Assembly: GCF_003148825.1 (NCBI RefSeq)
Contig: NZ_QGGZ01000022.1
Location: 29,105 to 93,104, forward strand
Origin: Streptomyces sp. CG 926
GTDB lineage: Bacteria; Actinomycetota; Actinomycetes; Streptomycetales; Streptomycetaceae
DNA: 64,000 nt
Direction: 5' to 3'
The notes under the pieces were generated by a model that saw only the letters and a list, made by a program, of their open reading frames with translations, made no database searches and was not told where the DNA came from. Position numbers and translations under genes: made by a program. Positions 32,668 through 42,084 of this stretch are shown in pieces (the stretch's first letter is position 1; each line of letters opens with the position of its first letter).

Positions 32668-34059
32668 GTGACGGTTTCCGACACGGGACCGGGCGCGGGG
32701 CAGGATACGAGGACGGACACGGAGGCGGCGGCGGAAGCGGAGGCACGATCGGTGGAGGCGGGGTCTGCAGTGATGGACCGGGACGGTGTCGACCGCGCCC
32801 TGGCCCGGTTGGGCGCGGAGCACGAGGCCGTCGAGACCTCGCTGCTCGCCCTCCAGGACCATGCCGGGCGCCGGCTGCTGGAGGGCGCCGCGCTGGCCGG
32901 TACCACCAAGGACCGCTGGACGACCGCCGACGCGGACATCACCCGGCTGTGGACGTACTTCGACGCCTACAGCGGGGCGCTGACCGCCGCCCGGGAGGTC
33001 CGGGAGCGGCGGCGCTGGCCGAACCGCGAGGACCTCGTCGAGCTGACGGAGCGGCTGCGCGGGCCCGGAGTCCTGATCGCCGGGGCGGCGGCCGAGGGCG
33101 TCGCGCTGGCCGAGCGGCTCTCGCTCGCCGAACTGGTGGCCCGGATGAACGGCCTGTACGCGCGCTCGCTGGACGTGGTGGTCGCCGCCGACGCCGTGTG
33201 GTCGGCGCTGCCCGCCCGCATCGACCTGCTCGCCGCCGAGCTGCACCGCACCCGCTCGCTGGCCCACTCGGTGGGCGTGCGGCCGGGCGAGCACCCCTCC
33301 GGCGACGACCTGGAGGACATCACCGCCGAGCTGACGGAGCTGCGCGCCCAGGTGATCGCGGATCCGCTGGCCTTCTGGCTGCCGGCGACGGGCAGCTCGG
33401 CGCCCGGCGGCGGCCGTCCGGACACCGGGCGCTACGACCGGGCCGCGCTCGCGCTGGAGGACGTACGCCGCGAGATCGAGGCGGTGCTGGACGTACGGCA
33501 GGACGCCGAGCAGCGGTTGATCGCCCTGCGGGACGTGCTCTCGCGGGCCGACCGGACCCTGGCGGAGGCACGGACCGCGCGCGGCGAGGTGCTGGCGAAG
33601 ATCGCCGCGTCCGAGGTGCCCGCGGTGAGCGGCCCGCCCACGGTGCTCCAGGAGCAGCTCGCGGCGGCGGCCGAACACCGGCGCCAGGCGCGTTGGCACC
33701 GGCTCTCGCCGCTGCTGGAGTCCTTGGAGGTGCGCGCCGAGGAGGAACTGCGGCGGGCCCGTGAATCGTTGACCGCGGTGACGGCCCCGCTGGCCGTCCG
33801 TGCCGAGCTGCGTGGGCGGCTCGACGCGTACAAGGCGAAGGTGGCCCGCCACGGCATGGCGGAGGACCCGCTGCTGATCGAGCGGTACGACACCGCCCGC
33901 CGGATGCTGTGGAGCGCGCCCTGCGACCTGCGGGCCGCCGAGCAGGCCGTCCTGCGCTACCAGCAGGCGACGGCGGAATCACTGGCGCCGCAGCACCGGC
34001 CCGAACCACCGCGAGACCAGGAACAGCGGCCCGACGGGCCGGGAGAGGGGGACGCATGA
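32668..34059 (+). CDS. helical protein of unknown function in PknG operon
   Basis: The 463-residue soluble protein is rich in Ala, Arg, Glu and Leu in long predicted helices (AALALEDVRREIEAVLDVRQ, HRRQARWHRLSPLLESLEV), with no membrane segment and no motif I recognise. The start is taken as the GTG at 32668, 6 bases after the previous stop, behind GAGG. Its last codon overlaps the start of the PknG-type kinase (ATGA), so the two are translated together. It may be a scaffold or substrate of the kinase; that is inference from position only. Confidence 0.75.
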   Translation: MTVSDTGPGAGQDTRTDTEAAAEAEARSVEAGSAVMDRDGVDRALARLGAEHEAVETSLLALQDHAGRRLLEGAALAGTTKDRWTTADADITRLWTYFDAYSGALTAAREVRERRRWPNREDLVELTERLRGPGVLIAGAAAEGVALAERLSLAELVARMNGLYARSLDVVVAADAVWSALPARIDLLAAELHRTRSLAHSVGVRPGEHPSGDDLEDITAELTELRAQVIADPLAFWLPATGSSAPGGGRPDTGRYDRAALALEDVRREIEAVLDVRQDAEQRLIALRDVLSRADRTLAEARTARGEVLAKIAASEVPAVSGPPTVLQEQLAAAAEHRRQARWHRLSPLLESLEVRAEEELRRARESLTAVTAPLAVRAELRGRLDAYKAKVARHGMAEDPLLIERYDTARRMLWSAPCDLRAAEQAVLRYQQATAESLAPQHRPEPPRDQEQRPDGPGEGDA

Positions 34060-36884
34060 GCCTGATCGGAACCACGTGCGTCCGCCCCGGCTGCCCGGGG
34101 GCGTACGAGGACATGGGCGGCGGCGAGGTCTACTGCGACACGTGCGGGCTGGCGCCGATCGGCTCGATCGCCGCGGGCGCGGACGAGCTGGTGTCGCCGC
34201 CGACCGGGATGACGAGCGCGGCCCGGGGTTCCCTGGGCTCCGGCGGGTCCCGTGGGTCGATGGGCTCGCAGGGCTCCCACGGCTCGGCGCGGTCCTCGGC
34301 CTCGGCCCGGTCCTCCCGCTCCTCCTCCTCGCGCCGTTCGGTGTCCGGGCGGCTGTCGCGCTCGGTGTCGGGGACGACGTCCACCCGTTCGGTGTCGGTG
34401 CGCAGTTCGGGCTCGGCGGCCTCGGGCCGCAGCCGGCTGGGTGCCGGGCTGGTCAACGTGCCGGAGGTGCCGCGTCCGAATCCCGCGACCGCGGTCCTGG
34501 AGAACCCGGAGGTACCGGAGCGCAAGCGGTTCTGCTCGCGCTCGGACTGCGGGGCGCCGGTGGGCCGCTCCCGGGGCGACCGTCCGGGTCGGACGGAAGG
34601 GTTCTGCACCAAGTGCGGGCACCCGTACTCCTTCGTGCCGAAGCTGCGCTCCGGTGATGTGGTGCGCGGCCAGTACGAGGTGGCGGGCTGCCTCGCGCAC
34701 GGCGGCCTCGGCTGGGTGTACCTGGCGGTGGACCGGGCGGTCGCGGACCGGTGGGTGGTGCTCAAGGGCCTGCTGGACACCGGGGACCAGGACGCGATGG
34801 AGGCCGCGATCTCGGAGCGGCGCTTCCTCGCGGAGATCGAGCACTCCAACATCGTGCGGATCTACAACTTCGTGGAGCACCTGGACCAGCGGACCGGTTC
34901 GCTGGACGGGTACATCGTCATGGAGTACGTCGGCGGCAAATCGCTGAAGGAGATCGCGAACGAGCGGCGCCGGCCGGACGGGCGGCGCGACCCGCTGCCG
35001 GTGGAGCAGGCCTGCGCCTACGGCATCGAGGCGCTGGAGGCGCTCGGCCACCTGCACAGCAGGAACCTCCTGTACTGCGACTTCAAGGTCGACAACGCGA
35101 TCCAGCAGCAGGACCAGCTGAAGCTGATCGACATGGGCGCGGTACGGCGGATGGACGACGCCGAGTCGGCCATCTACGGCACGGTGGGCTACCAGGCCCC
35201 CGAGGTCGCGGAGCTGGGCCCCTCGGTCGCCTCCGACCTGTACACGGTGGCGCGGACGCTGGCCGTGCTGACCTTCGACTTCCAGGGCTACACCAACGTG
35301 TTCGTGGATTCGCTGCCGGATCCCGAACACATCGAGGTGTTCCGGCGGTACGAGTCCTTCTACCGGCTGCTGGTGCGGGCCACCGACCCGGACCCGGGGC
35401 GGCGGTTCTCCTCCGCGCAGGAGATGGCGGACCAGCTGACGGGCGTGCTGCGGGAGGTGGTCGCGCTGCAGACGGGCCGGCCGCGGCCGCAGCTGTCGAC
35501 CCTCTTCGGCCCGGAGCTGCGCGTGCCGGACACCCAGCTGTTCGCCGACGCGGCAGACACGGTCGTCTCCCGGCTGGGGCACCGGCCGATCGCCTCCCGG
35601 CGGGGCGGCGGCCTGTTCGGGATGCGGTCCCGCGGCACGGCCCCGGGCGGGGCGCACGCCGGGTCCCACCCCGGGGTCGCCGCGGGCACCCACGGGCCCG
35701 GCGCCACGGCCGTCCTGCCCGCGGCGGCTTCCGCGTCCGGGACGGCGGGAGGCCCTGCCGGCGTGGCCGCGGCCCCGCCCGGGAACCGGGCGCAGGGCGC
35801 GCCGCCGCCGCCCGGGCTCGCCAGCACCGCCACGCACGTGACGGCCGCGCCGGTACCGGGCCAACGGCCCGCGCCGCCCGCCGCGTTCCAGGGCGCGGGG
35901 GCCGCACCCGTACCCGTACCCGTACCCGTCCTCCTGTCCCCGGAGCGGTCCGCCGCGCGAGCGACGACCCTCGACGCCCGCGACACCGCGCTGGCGCTGC
36001 CCGTACCGCTGGTGGACCCGACCGACCCGAACGCCGGGTTCCTGACCGGTCTGCTGGCCTCCGCCCCGGGCGACCTGCTGGGCGCCCTGCGCGCGGCACC
36101 GGCCGACTCGGCCGAGCTGCGACTGCGGGAGCTACGGGCCCATCTGGAGCTGGGTGAACTGCCCGAGGCCGGCAGCACCCTGGCGGATCTGGAGGCCCGG
36201 CACGCGGACGACTGGCGGGTCGTGTGGGCCCGTGGCATCGCCTCGCTGGCCACCGGTGACGACGAGATAGCGGCCCTGTCCTTCGACGCGATCTACGACG
36301 CCTTCCCGGGCGAGCCCGCGCCGAAGCTGGCCCTCGGACTGTGCGCGGAGGTGCTGGGCCAGTTGGACAACGCCGCCGAGTACTACCGCCTCGTGTGGAT
36401 CACCGACCCGGGCTTCGTGAGCGCGGCCTTCGGGCTGGCCCGGGTCCAACTGGCGGCCGGGGACCGGGACGGGGCCGTGCGCACGTTGGAATCCGTGCCC
36501 GAGGCGTCCATCCACTACACCGCCGCGCGGGTGGCGGCGGTACGCGCACGTCTGCGCGACCGCTCCCCGCAGGAGCCGCTGCTGGCCGACCTGGCGGCGG
36601 CAGCGGACCAGGTGGAGGCCTTGCGGCGGTTCGGGCTGGACCCGGAGCGGCAGGAGAGGCTGGCGACGGAGGTTCTGGGCTCGGCCCTGGACTGGGTACT
36701 GTCGGGTGGCCGGGGTTCCGACCCCGGCCGGACCTCGCTGCTCGGCAGTCAACTGGACGAGCGGGGCCTGCGCTTCGGACTGGAGCGCTCGTACCGCGTC
36801 CTCGCACGGCTGGCGCGGCGTGGCGAGGAGAGGATCGAACTGGTGGAGCGGGCAAACCGTTTCCGTCCCCGGACGTGGGTGTGA
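34056..36884 (+). CDS. pknG: PknG-type soluble Ser/Thr protein kinase with rubredoxin-like N-terminus and TPR C-terminus
   Basis: The 942-residue protein has the PknG architecture. Two C-x2-C(G) pairs at the N-terminus (about 10-32 and 150-195) are split by a Ser/Arg-rich spacer. The kinase domain has its loop at CLAHGGLGWVYLAV, the ATP Lys at 237 (VVLKG), the catalytic Asp at 342 in YCDFKVDN and the metal Asp at 359 in IDMGAV. A Pro/Ala linker and TPR-like helices follow. As in PknG, the Arg of the usual HRD is absent (YCD) and the DFG is altered. PknG controls glutamate metabolism through FHA proteins of the GarA/OdhI type. The ATG overlaps the previous stop; the phosphatase gene follows within 4 bases. 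Confidence 0.9.
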   Translation: MSLIGTTCVRPGCPGAYEDMGGGEVYCDTCGLAPIGSIAAGADELVSPPTGMTSAARGSLGSGGSRGSMGSQGSHGSARSSASARSSRSSSSRRSVSGRLSRSVSGTTSTRSVSVRSSGSAASGRSRLGAGLVNVPEVPRPNPATAVLENPEVPERKRFCSRSDCGAPVGRSRGDRPGRTEGFCTKCGHPYSFVPKLRSGDVVRGQYEVAGCLAHGGLGWVYLAVDRAVADRWVVLKGLLDTGDQDAMEAAISERRFLAEIEHSNIVRIYNFVEHLDQRTGSLDGYIVMEYVGGKSLKEIANERRRPDGRRDPLPVEQACAYGIEALEALGHLHSRNLLYCDFKVDNAIQQQDQLKLIDMGAVRRMDDAESAIYGTVGYQAPEVAELGPSVASDLYTVARTLAVLTFDFQGYTNVFVDSLPDPEHIEVFRRYESFYRLLVRATDPDPGRRFSSAQEMADQLTGVLREVVALQTGRPRPQLSTLFGPELRVPDTQLFADAADTVVSRLGHRPIASRRGGGLFGMRSRGTAPGGAHAGSHPGVAAGTHGPGATAVLPAAASASGTAGGPAGVAAAPPGNRAQGAPPPPGLASTATHVTAAPVPGQRPAPPAAFQGAGAAPVPVPVPVLLSPERSAARATTLDARDTALALPVPLVDPTDPNAGFLTGLLASAPGDLLGALRAAPADSAELRLRELRAHLELGELPEAGSTLADLEARHADDWRVVWARGIASLATGDDEIAALSFDAIYDAFPGEPAPKLALGLCAEVLGQLDNAAEYYRLVWITDPGFVSAAFGLARVQLAAGDRDGAVRTLESVPEASIHYTAARVAAVRARLRDRSPQEPLLADLAAAADQVEALRRFGLDPERQERLATEVLGSALDWVLSGGRGSDPGRTSLLGSQLDERGLRFGLERSYRVLARLARRGEERIELVERANRFRPRTWV

Positions 36885-36887
36885 GTG

Positions 36888-38447
36888 ATGTCGATGCATC
36901 GGCTGTCGGGCTGCCCCAGCTGCGCGGAACCCTTGGAGGAGGGTGACCGTTTCTGCGGCGTCTGCGGCTACGCCGTGAGCGCTTCGCCCCCGGCCGCCGT
37001 GGACCATCCGACCATCCCCATCCCACCGGCGCCGTCGGCGCCACCGCCGCCACCGGCCGTTGCGGGCGGAGGCGGGGGCGCGGGCGCGGGCGGTTACGGA
37101 AGCGCGGCCCCCGGCACCTCGCACGCCGCCGCCGAGCCCGCCCCCGGCTGGGGCAGCGTGGCCGCGGCCGCGCCGACGCTGGTCGGCGACCCGGCCGACT
37201 GGGCCGCCACCCCGGCGGAACCGGAGCCCGAACCGGAGCCGCGGCAGGGCCCGAGCGGAGCCACCTACGCGGCCTCCGGCCACGGGAACCCGTACGGCAC
37301 CGGCACCCCGCCGGAAGGCACCCCCTGGGGCGCGGCGGAGCACCCGTACGGCGCCGCGGCCGACGCCCCGAGGGCCCGGTACGACGTCCCCGGCGGCGGC
37401 AGCGCGCCCGACGGGAGCGGGCACCCCGCGGGCGAGAACCCGTACGGTGCCCCGCAGCCCGCCCCCGCGGCCCAGGCCCCGACCCCGGCGCAGGCCCCGG
37501 CGCAGGCCTCGGAAGGCGGGAAGACCTGCGTGGCCTGCCGCGCCGGGCACGTCGACACCGACGGGTACTGCGAGCACTGCGGGCACGCGCAGCCCCGCGA
37601 GCGCGACCACATGGAGGAGGAGCTCGGGAGCGTCGCCGCCGTCAGCGACCGGGGGCTGCGCCACCACCGCAACGAGGACTCGTTCGCCGTGGCGGCCACC
37701 GCCCTGCCCGACGGCTCCGCCGCCACCGTGGCCATCGTCTGCGACGGCGTCTCCTCCGCCAGCCGCCCCGACGAGGCCTCGGCCGCCGCCGCCGGCGCCG
37801 CCAACGAGGCGCTGCTCGACGCGCTCCCCCGCGGCGCCCACCCCCAGGAGGCCATGCACGAGGCGATCCTGGCCGCCGCCGACGCGGTGAACGCCCTGGC
37901 CCCGGAGACCCCGGGCGCGCAGAACGCCCCCGCCTGCACCCTGGTCGGCGCCGTCGTCAGCGGCGGCCTGCTGACCATCGGCTGGGTGGGCGACAGCCGC
38001 GCCTACTGGATCCCCGACGACCGGGCCGCCCTGCCCCGCCGGCTCACCGAGGACGACTCCTGGGCCGCGCAGATGGTCGCCGCCGGTCTGATGGGCGAGG
38101 CCGAGGCCTACGCGGACGTCCGCGCGCACGCCATCACCGGCTGGCTGGGGGCCGACGCGTACGACCTCGAACCGCACACCGCGACCTTCAAGCCCGACCA
38201 CCCCGGGGTGGTGGTGGTCTGCACCGACGGACTGTGGAACTACGCGGAATCCGCGCGGGAGATGGCCCAGGTGCTACCCGCCGACGCCGCGACCCGCCCG
38301 CTGCACAGTGCCCAGGTACTGGTGGGGTACGCCCTCGACGGCGGCGGCCACGACAACGTCACCGTGGCGATCGTGCCGTTCGCCACGCAACCCGAGCAGG
38401 AACCGGGACCGGATGCGGAGCCGGGCCCGGCGGCAGGACCGGAATAG
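36888..38447 (+). CDS. PP2C-family Ser/Thr phosphatase with zinc-ribbon N-terminus
   Basis: The 519-residue protein begins with a zinc ribbon (CPSC ... FCGVCG), then a long Pro/Ala/Gly-rich linker, a second ribbon (CVAC ... GYCEHCG) and a PP2C domain: DRGLRHHRNEDSF, IVCDGVSSAS, WVGDSRAYW, CTDGLWNY, GGHDNVTVAIV. All the metal-binding Asp residues of the family are visible. It is soluble. It follows the kinase at once (start GTG 36885, ATG 36888 or ATG 36894; coupling makes the choice uncertain), so it probably reverses PknG-type phosphorylation. Confidence 0.9.
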   Translation: MSMHRLSGCPSCAEPLEEGDRFCGVCGYAVSASPPAAVDHPTIPIPPAPSAPPPPPAVAGGGGGAGAGGYGSAAPGTSHAAAEPAPGWGSVAAAAPTLVGDPADWAATPAEPEPEPEPRQGPSGATYAASGHGNPYGTGTPPEGTPWGAAEHPYGAAADAPRARYDVPGGGSAPDGSGHPAGENPYGAPQPAPAAQAPTPAQAPAQASEGGKTCVACRAGHVDTDGYCEHCGHAQPRERDHMEEELGSVAAVSDRGLRHHRNEDSFAVAATALPDGSAATVAIVCDGVSSASRPDEASAAAAGAANEALLDALPRGAHPQEAMHEAILAAADAVNALAPETPGAQNAPACTLVGAVVSGGLLTIGWVGDSRAYWIPDDRAALPRRLTEDDSWAAQMVAAGLMGEAEAYADVRAHAITGWLGADAYDLEPHTATFKPDHPGVVVVCTDGLWNYAESAREMAQVLPADAATRPLHSAQVLVGYALDGGGHDNVTVAIVPFATQPEQEPGPDAEPGPAAGPE

Positions 38448-38507
38448 GAAGTGGAAGCGCGCCCGCAGGTCTGACCCGCCTGCCCGAGCCCCCTAGGAGT
38501 CCAACCG

Positions 38508-39842
38508 ATGGCGAATTTCGCCAAACCGAGTGCCCCACGGTTCAGCGTGGAGGTGTACCAGAACGAGTTTCTCCCCGAGGGCGGACGGGACGTCCACGCC
38601 ATCGTGACGGTCACCGCCACCGGCGGTGCCGCCGCCACGCGCGCACCGGTCGCCGACGGCACGGCGGCCGTGGTGCTCATGGTCGACTGCTCGGGGTCCA
38701 TGGAGTACCCGCCGGAGAAGATGCGCGGCGCCCGTGAGGCCACGGCGGCCGCCGTCGACACCCTGCGCGACGGCACCGCCTTCGCCGTGATCGCCGGTAC
38801 GCACGTGGCCAAGGAGGTCTACCCGGGCCAGGGACGCCTCGCGATCGCGGACGCGGCCACCCGCTCCCAGGCCAAGGAGGCCCTGCGCGGGCTGAGCTCC
38901 GGCGGCGGCACCGCCATCGGCACCTGGCTACGCCTCGCCGACGGCCTGCTGCGCGGCTCCACCGCCGCCATCCGGCACGGCATCCTGCTCACCGACGGCC
39001 GCAACGAGCACGAGGAGCCGGCCGTGCTCCGCGCCACCCTCGACGCCTGCGCGGGCCGCTTCACCTGCGACGCCCGCGGGGTGGGCACGGACTGGGACGT
39101 CAAGGAGGTCACCGGGATCGCGCACGCGCTGCTCGGCTCCGCCGACATCGTGGCCGACCCGGCCCACCTGGCCGAGGACTTCACGCGCATGATGGAGAAC
39201 GTCATGGGCAAGGAGGTCGCGGACGTCGCGCTGCGCCTGTGGACCCCGGTCGGCGTGGAGATCCAGTACGTCAAGCAGGTGGCTCCCGTCCTCCAGGACC
39301 TGACCGACCGGCGCACCGAGGCGGGCCCGCGCGCCGGTGACTACCCGACCGGTTCGTGGGGCGACGAGTCCCGCGAGTACCACGTGTGCGTCCGCGTCCC
39401 CACGGCCGCCGTGGGCCAGGAGATGCTGGCCGCCCGCGCCACGCTCGTCCAGCCGGCCACGGCGGGCGGGCCGCAGGAGAAACCGACCGTCCTGGCCCAG
39501 GGCCTGGTGCGCGCGGTGTGGACGAACGATCTGGCGGCGTCCACCGCCATCAACGCGCAGGTCGCCCACTACACCGGACAGGCGGAGCTGGCGGAGGCTA
39601 TCCAGCAGGGCCTGGAAGCCCGCAAAATGGGCGATGTCGGTGGTGCCACGGCCAAGCTGGGGCGTGCGGTACAACTGGCGAGTTCCTCCGGAAACGCCGA
39701 CACAGCACGACTCCTGGCGAAGGTGGTGGATGTGGTGGACGCGGTGGCGGGTACTGTGCGGCTGAAAGCGAAGGTCGCCGATGCCGACGAGATGACTCTT
39801 GATACGCGTTCGACGCAGACCGTCCGAGTGAAGAAGACCTGA
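38508..39842 (+). CDS. vWA-domain protein of the PknG island
   Basis: The 444-residue cytosolic protein has an N-terminal beta strand set and a von Willebrand A domain with a full MIDAS: DCSGSM, the Thr of GGGTAIG and LTDGRNEHEE. Beta-sandwich and helical segments follow (QVAHYTGQAELAEAIQQGLE). Such proteins bind partners through a metal ion. Linked to kinase, phosphatase and FHA genes it is a likely scaffold or client. The ATG has AGGAG 8 bases upstream. It sits 60 bases after the phosphatase gene in the same direction. Confidence 0.9.
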   Translation: MANFAKPSAPRFSVEVYQNEFLPEGGRDVHAIVTVTATGGAAATRAPVADGTAAVVLMVDCSGSMEYPPEKMRGAREATAAAVDTLRDGTAFAVIAGTHVAKEVYPGQGRLAIADAATRSQAKEALRGLSSGGGTAIGTWLRLADGLLRGSTAAIRHGILLTDGRNEHEEPAVLRATLDACAGRFTCDARGVGTDWDVKEVTGIAHALLGSADIVADPAHLAEDFTRMMENVMGKEVADVALRLWTPVGVEIQYVKQVAPVLQDLTDRRTEAGPRAGDYPTGSWGDESREYHVCVRVPTAAVGQEMLAARATLVQPATAGGPQEKPTVLAQGLVRAVWTNDLAASTAINAQVAHYTGQAELAEAIQQGLEARKMGDVGGATAKLGRAVQLASSSGNADTARLLAKVVDVVDAVAGTVRLKAKVADADEMTLDTRSTQTVRVKKT

Positions 39843-39886
39843 GACCTGACGTGATGACGCAGGGAGAAGAAGGGGGAAGCGCCGCC

Positions 39887-40924
39887 ATGCCGACCTGCCC
39901 GAACGGGCACCAGTCCGCGTCCGACGACTGGTGCGAGGTCTGCGGCCATCGCATGGCTGCCTCGGAGGGTCCGCCTCCGGTGCCCTCCTACGGCTACGGC
40001 TTCCCCCCGACCGCCGGTGAACCGACCGCCCAGGCCGAGCTCTGCCCGCAGTGCCGGACCCCGCGCGAGGCCATGGCGCCGTTCTGCGAGGAATGCCGCT
40101 ACAACTACCTCACCCGTACCCCGACTTCGTACGCGCCGCCGGTCCCGGACCAGGGCCCCCAGGCGACCGGTGCCGGTGTCGGTGGCGGCGGTGGCGGCGC
40201 CGGAGGTCGCGGTACGCCTCCGCCGCCCGTGCCCGCTCCCGGGACCTACTCCCAGGACCACTTCGAGTACCAGGGTTCGCGACCGTCCCGGGTCAACCGG
40301 CCGGCCGAGCCGCTCCAGCGCGAGGACGACTGGCTGCTGCCGCCGCCCGCGCACGAGCCGCTGGAGTACCAGCAGGCTCCGCAGTCCCAGTACCAGCAGC
40401 AGCCCCCGCCGCCGCAGCGGGAGTACCAGCAGGAGTACCAGCAGCAGGGCCCGCCGCCCCAGCAGCAGTACCAGCAGCAGCCTCCGCCGCAGCACCAGCC
40501 CTTCCCACCCCAGGGCGGGGGCGCCTGGAGCGCGACGGTCGGCCCCGACCGCTCGTACTTCATGGCGATGATGCAGCGCAGCGGCCCCGAGGCCGCCGGG
40601 CTCAACCTGCCCGCCTACTCCCCGGAGCAGCATCTTCCGCTGTCCGGCGGGCAGATCACCATCGGCCGCCGGCGCGCCTCCACGGGCGAGTCCCCCGACA
40701 TCGACCTGTCGGTGCCGCCGGAGGACCCGGGCGTCTCCCACCAGCACGCGGTGCTCGTCCAGCAGCCCGACCTCAGCTGGGCGGTGGTGGACCAGAACTC
40801 CACCAACGGCACCACCATCAACGGCGGCGAGGAGCCGATCCAGCCCTACGTACCGGTGCCCCTCGCCGACGGCGACCGGGTCCACGTGGGCGCCTGGACG
40901 ACGATCACGATCCGCCGCGGCTGA
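39887..40924 (+). CDS. FHA-domain protein with zinc-ribbon N-terminus
   Basis: The 345-residue protein has two zinc-ribbon motifs (CPNGH ... WCEVCGH and CPQC ... FCEECR), a Gly run, a Gln/Pro-rich region with YQQQ-PPP repeats, and a C-terminal FHA domain (QITIGRRRAS, VSHQHAVLV, DQNSTNGTTINGG, GDRVHVGAWT). FHA domains read phosphothreonine, so it is the likely reader of the PknG-type kinase. It differs from GarA, which is short and lacks ribbons and the Gln tract. The ATG at 39887 was chosen for its AAGGGGG site over GTG/ATG at 39851-39854. Its end overlaps the convergent methyltransferase gene by 20 bases. Confidence 0.9.
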   Translation: MPTCPNGHQSASDDWCEVCGHRMAASEGPPPVPSYGYGFPPTAGEPTAQAELCPQCRTPREAMAPFCEECRYNYLTRTPTSYAPPVPDQGPQATGAGVGGGGGGAGGRGTPPPPVPAPGTYSQDHFEYQGSRPSRVNRPAEPLQREDDWLLPPPAHEPLEYQQAPQSQYQQQPPPPQREYQQEYQQQGPPPQQQYQQQPPPQHQPFPPQGGGAWSATVGPDRSYFMAMMQRSGPEAAGLNLPAYSPEQHLPLSGGQITIGRRRASTGESPDIDLSVPPEDPGVSHQHAVLVQQPDLSWAVVDQNSTNGTTINGGEEPIQPYVPVPLADGDRVHVGAWTTITIRRG

Positions 40925-41933
40925 TCCGGGTCCGGTCCTCGGTCCGCCCCTCCCCCAGGGGCCACACGTACGGCCCCTGGGGATCGTCGAGCCACGACCA
41001 CTGGCCGTCCGCGCTCACCGAGACCCCGAAGCGTTCCCGGGCCGGGCGGCCCTCGCGGCGCCACAGGTCCAGGGCCTCGCGGGGGTGCAGCACGCCCGCG
41101 GTCAGGACGAGCATGAACTGGAAGCGCTCGTTCTCCACCATCTCGTACGGAAGCCCGTACCCCGTGCCGGCCGGGTCCAAGGGCGGAGCCGCCGTGGCCC
41201 CGCGCAGCGGGACGAAGTACGCCGAGGTGTGCAGGAAGTTGCCCTCGGCGAAAGCGGCGTCCCGGACGGTCAGCGCGATCAGACCCGTCGACAGCGGCGC
41301 CAGGATCCGCGCCCCCGGCCGGCACTGGCCGAGCCAGGCGTGCGGGATCAGCGGCAGCGTGCAGGTCACGATGATCCGGTCGAACGGGGCCCGGGCGGGG
41401 CAGCCGCGCGCCCCGTCCCCGGTGACCACCGCCGGGTGGTACCCGAGCTCGGCCAGGTGGGCCCGCGCGGACTCGGTGATCTCCTCGTCCAGGTCCACGG
41501 TGGTGACGTGCTCCTCGCCGAGGCGGTGGCACAGCAGGGCCGCGTTGTAGCCGGTGCCCGCGCCGATCTCCAGGACGTCGTCGCCGTCGCGGACGTCCAG
41601 GGCGGTCAGCATCTTCGCCATCAGCGAGGGCTGGCTGCTGGAGGAGACTTGAAGGCCGTCACGCATCCGCGTCGCCAGCGGGGTGTCGACATAGACCCCG
41701 CGCAGCCAGCGGGCCCGGCGTTCGGCGTCGGGATCCTGTACCCAGAGCCGCTCGTGACCGGCGCCGCGGCCGGTCCAGAAGTACGGGACGAACACGTGCC
41801 GGGGCACGGCGGCGAAGGCCGCCCGCCAGCGCGGATCCTCCAGCACCCCGGCGGCGGTCAGCTCCCGTACCTGGGCGGCGTGCGCGGTCTCCCGCAGATC
41901 CCGTGTCTCGGTGTGCGCGGTGTGTGCGGCCAT
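40905..41933 (-). CDS. protein-L-isoaspartate O-methyltransferase-like enzyme
   Basis: The 342-residue protein has an N-terminal PCMT part (DPRWRAAFAAVPRHVFVP), the conserved S-S-Q-P-S segment (VSSSSQPSLMAKML) and the SAM motif I (VLEIGAGTGYNAALL), followed by TVDLDEEITESAR. True PCMT repairs isoaspartyl residues. The long C-terminal extension matches the actinobacterial subfamily, some members of which act in peptide modification. No lanthipeptide gene is nearby, so a repair or housekeeping role is more likely. The start ATG at 41933 has GGAGG only one base away, so it may be slightly wrong. Confidence 0.85.
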   Translation of the reverse strand: MAAHTAHTETRDLRETAHAAQVRELTAAGVLEDPRWRAAFAAVPRHVFVPYFWTGRGAGHERLWVQDPDAERRARWLRGVYVDTPLATRMRDGLQVSSSSQPSLMAKMLTALDVRDGDDVLEIGAGTGYNAALLCHRLGEEHVTTVDLDEEITESARAHLAELGYHPAVVTGDGARGCPARAPFDRIIVTCTLPLIPHAWLGQCRPGARILAPLSTGLIALTVRDAAFAEGNFLHTSAYFVPLRGATAAPPLDPAGTGYGLPYEMVENERFQFMLVLTAGVLHPREALDLWRREGRPARERFGVSVSADGQWSWLDDPQGPYVWPLGEGRTEDRTRISRGGS

Positions 41934-42084
41934 GCCTCCACTGTCCTGCGCCGGGGCGCGGCGTGCGAACGCGAGGGGCTCGGGGGCTCCAGGGGCCCCC
42001 AGCAGGCCTTGGGGGGCCTTGGGCGGCCCGGGCGGCGGTCCTAGGACCTCGGTCCTGGATCCGGGCGTCTGAGACGATGGTCGG

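Noticed and set aside
40905..41933. Methyltransferase as part of a lanthipeptide or other RiPP cluster
   Set aside because: No precursor peptide, cyclase or dehydratase gene is nearby; neighbours are housekeeping genes.
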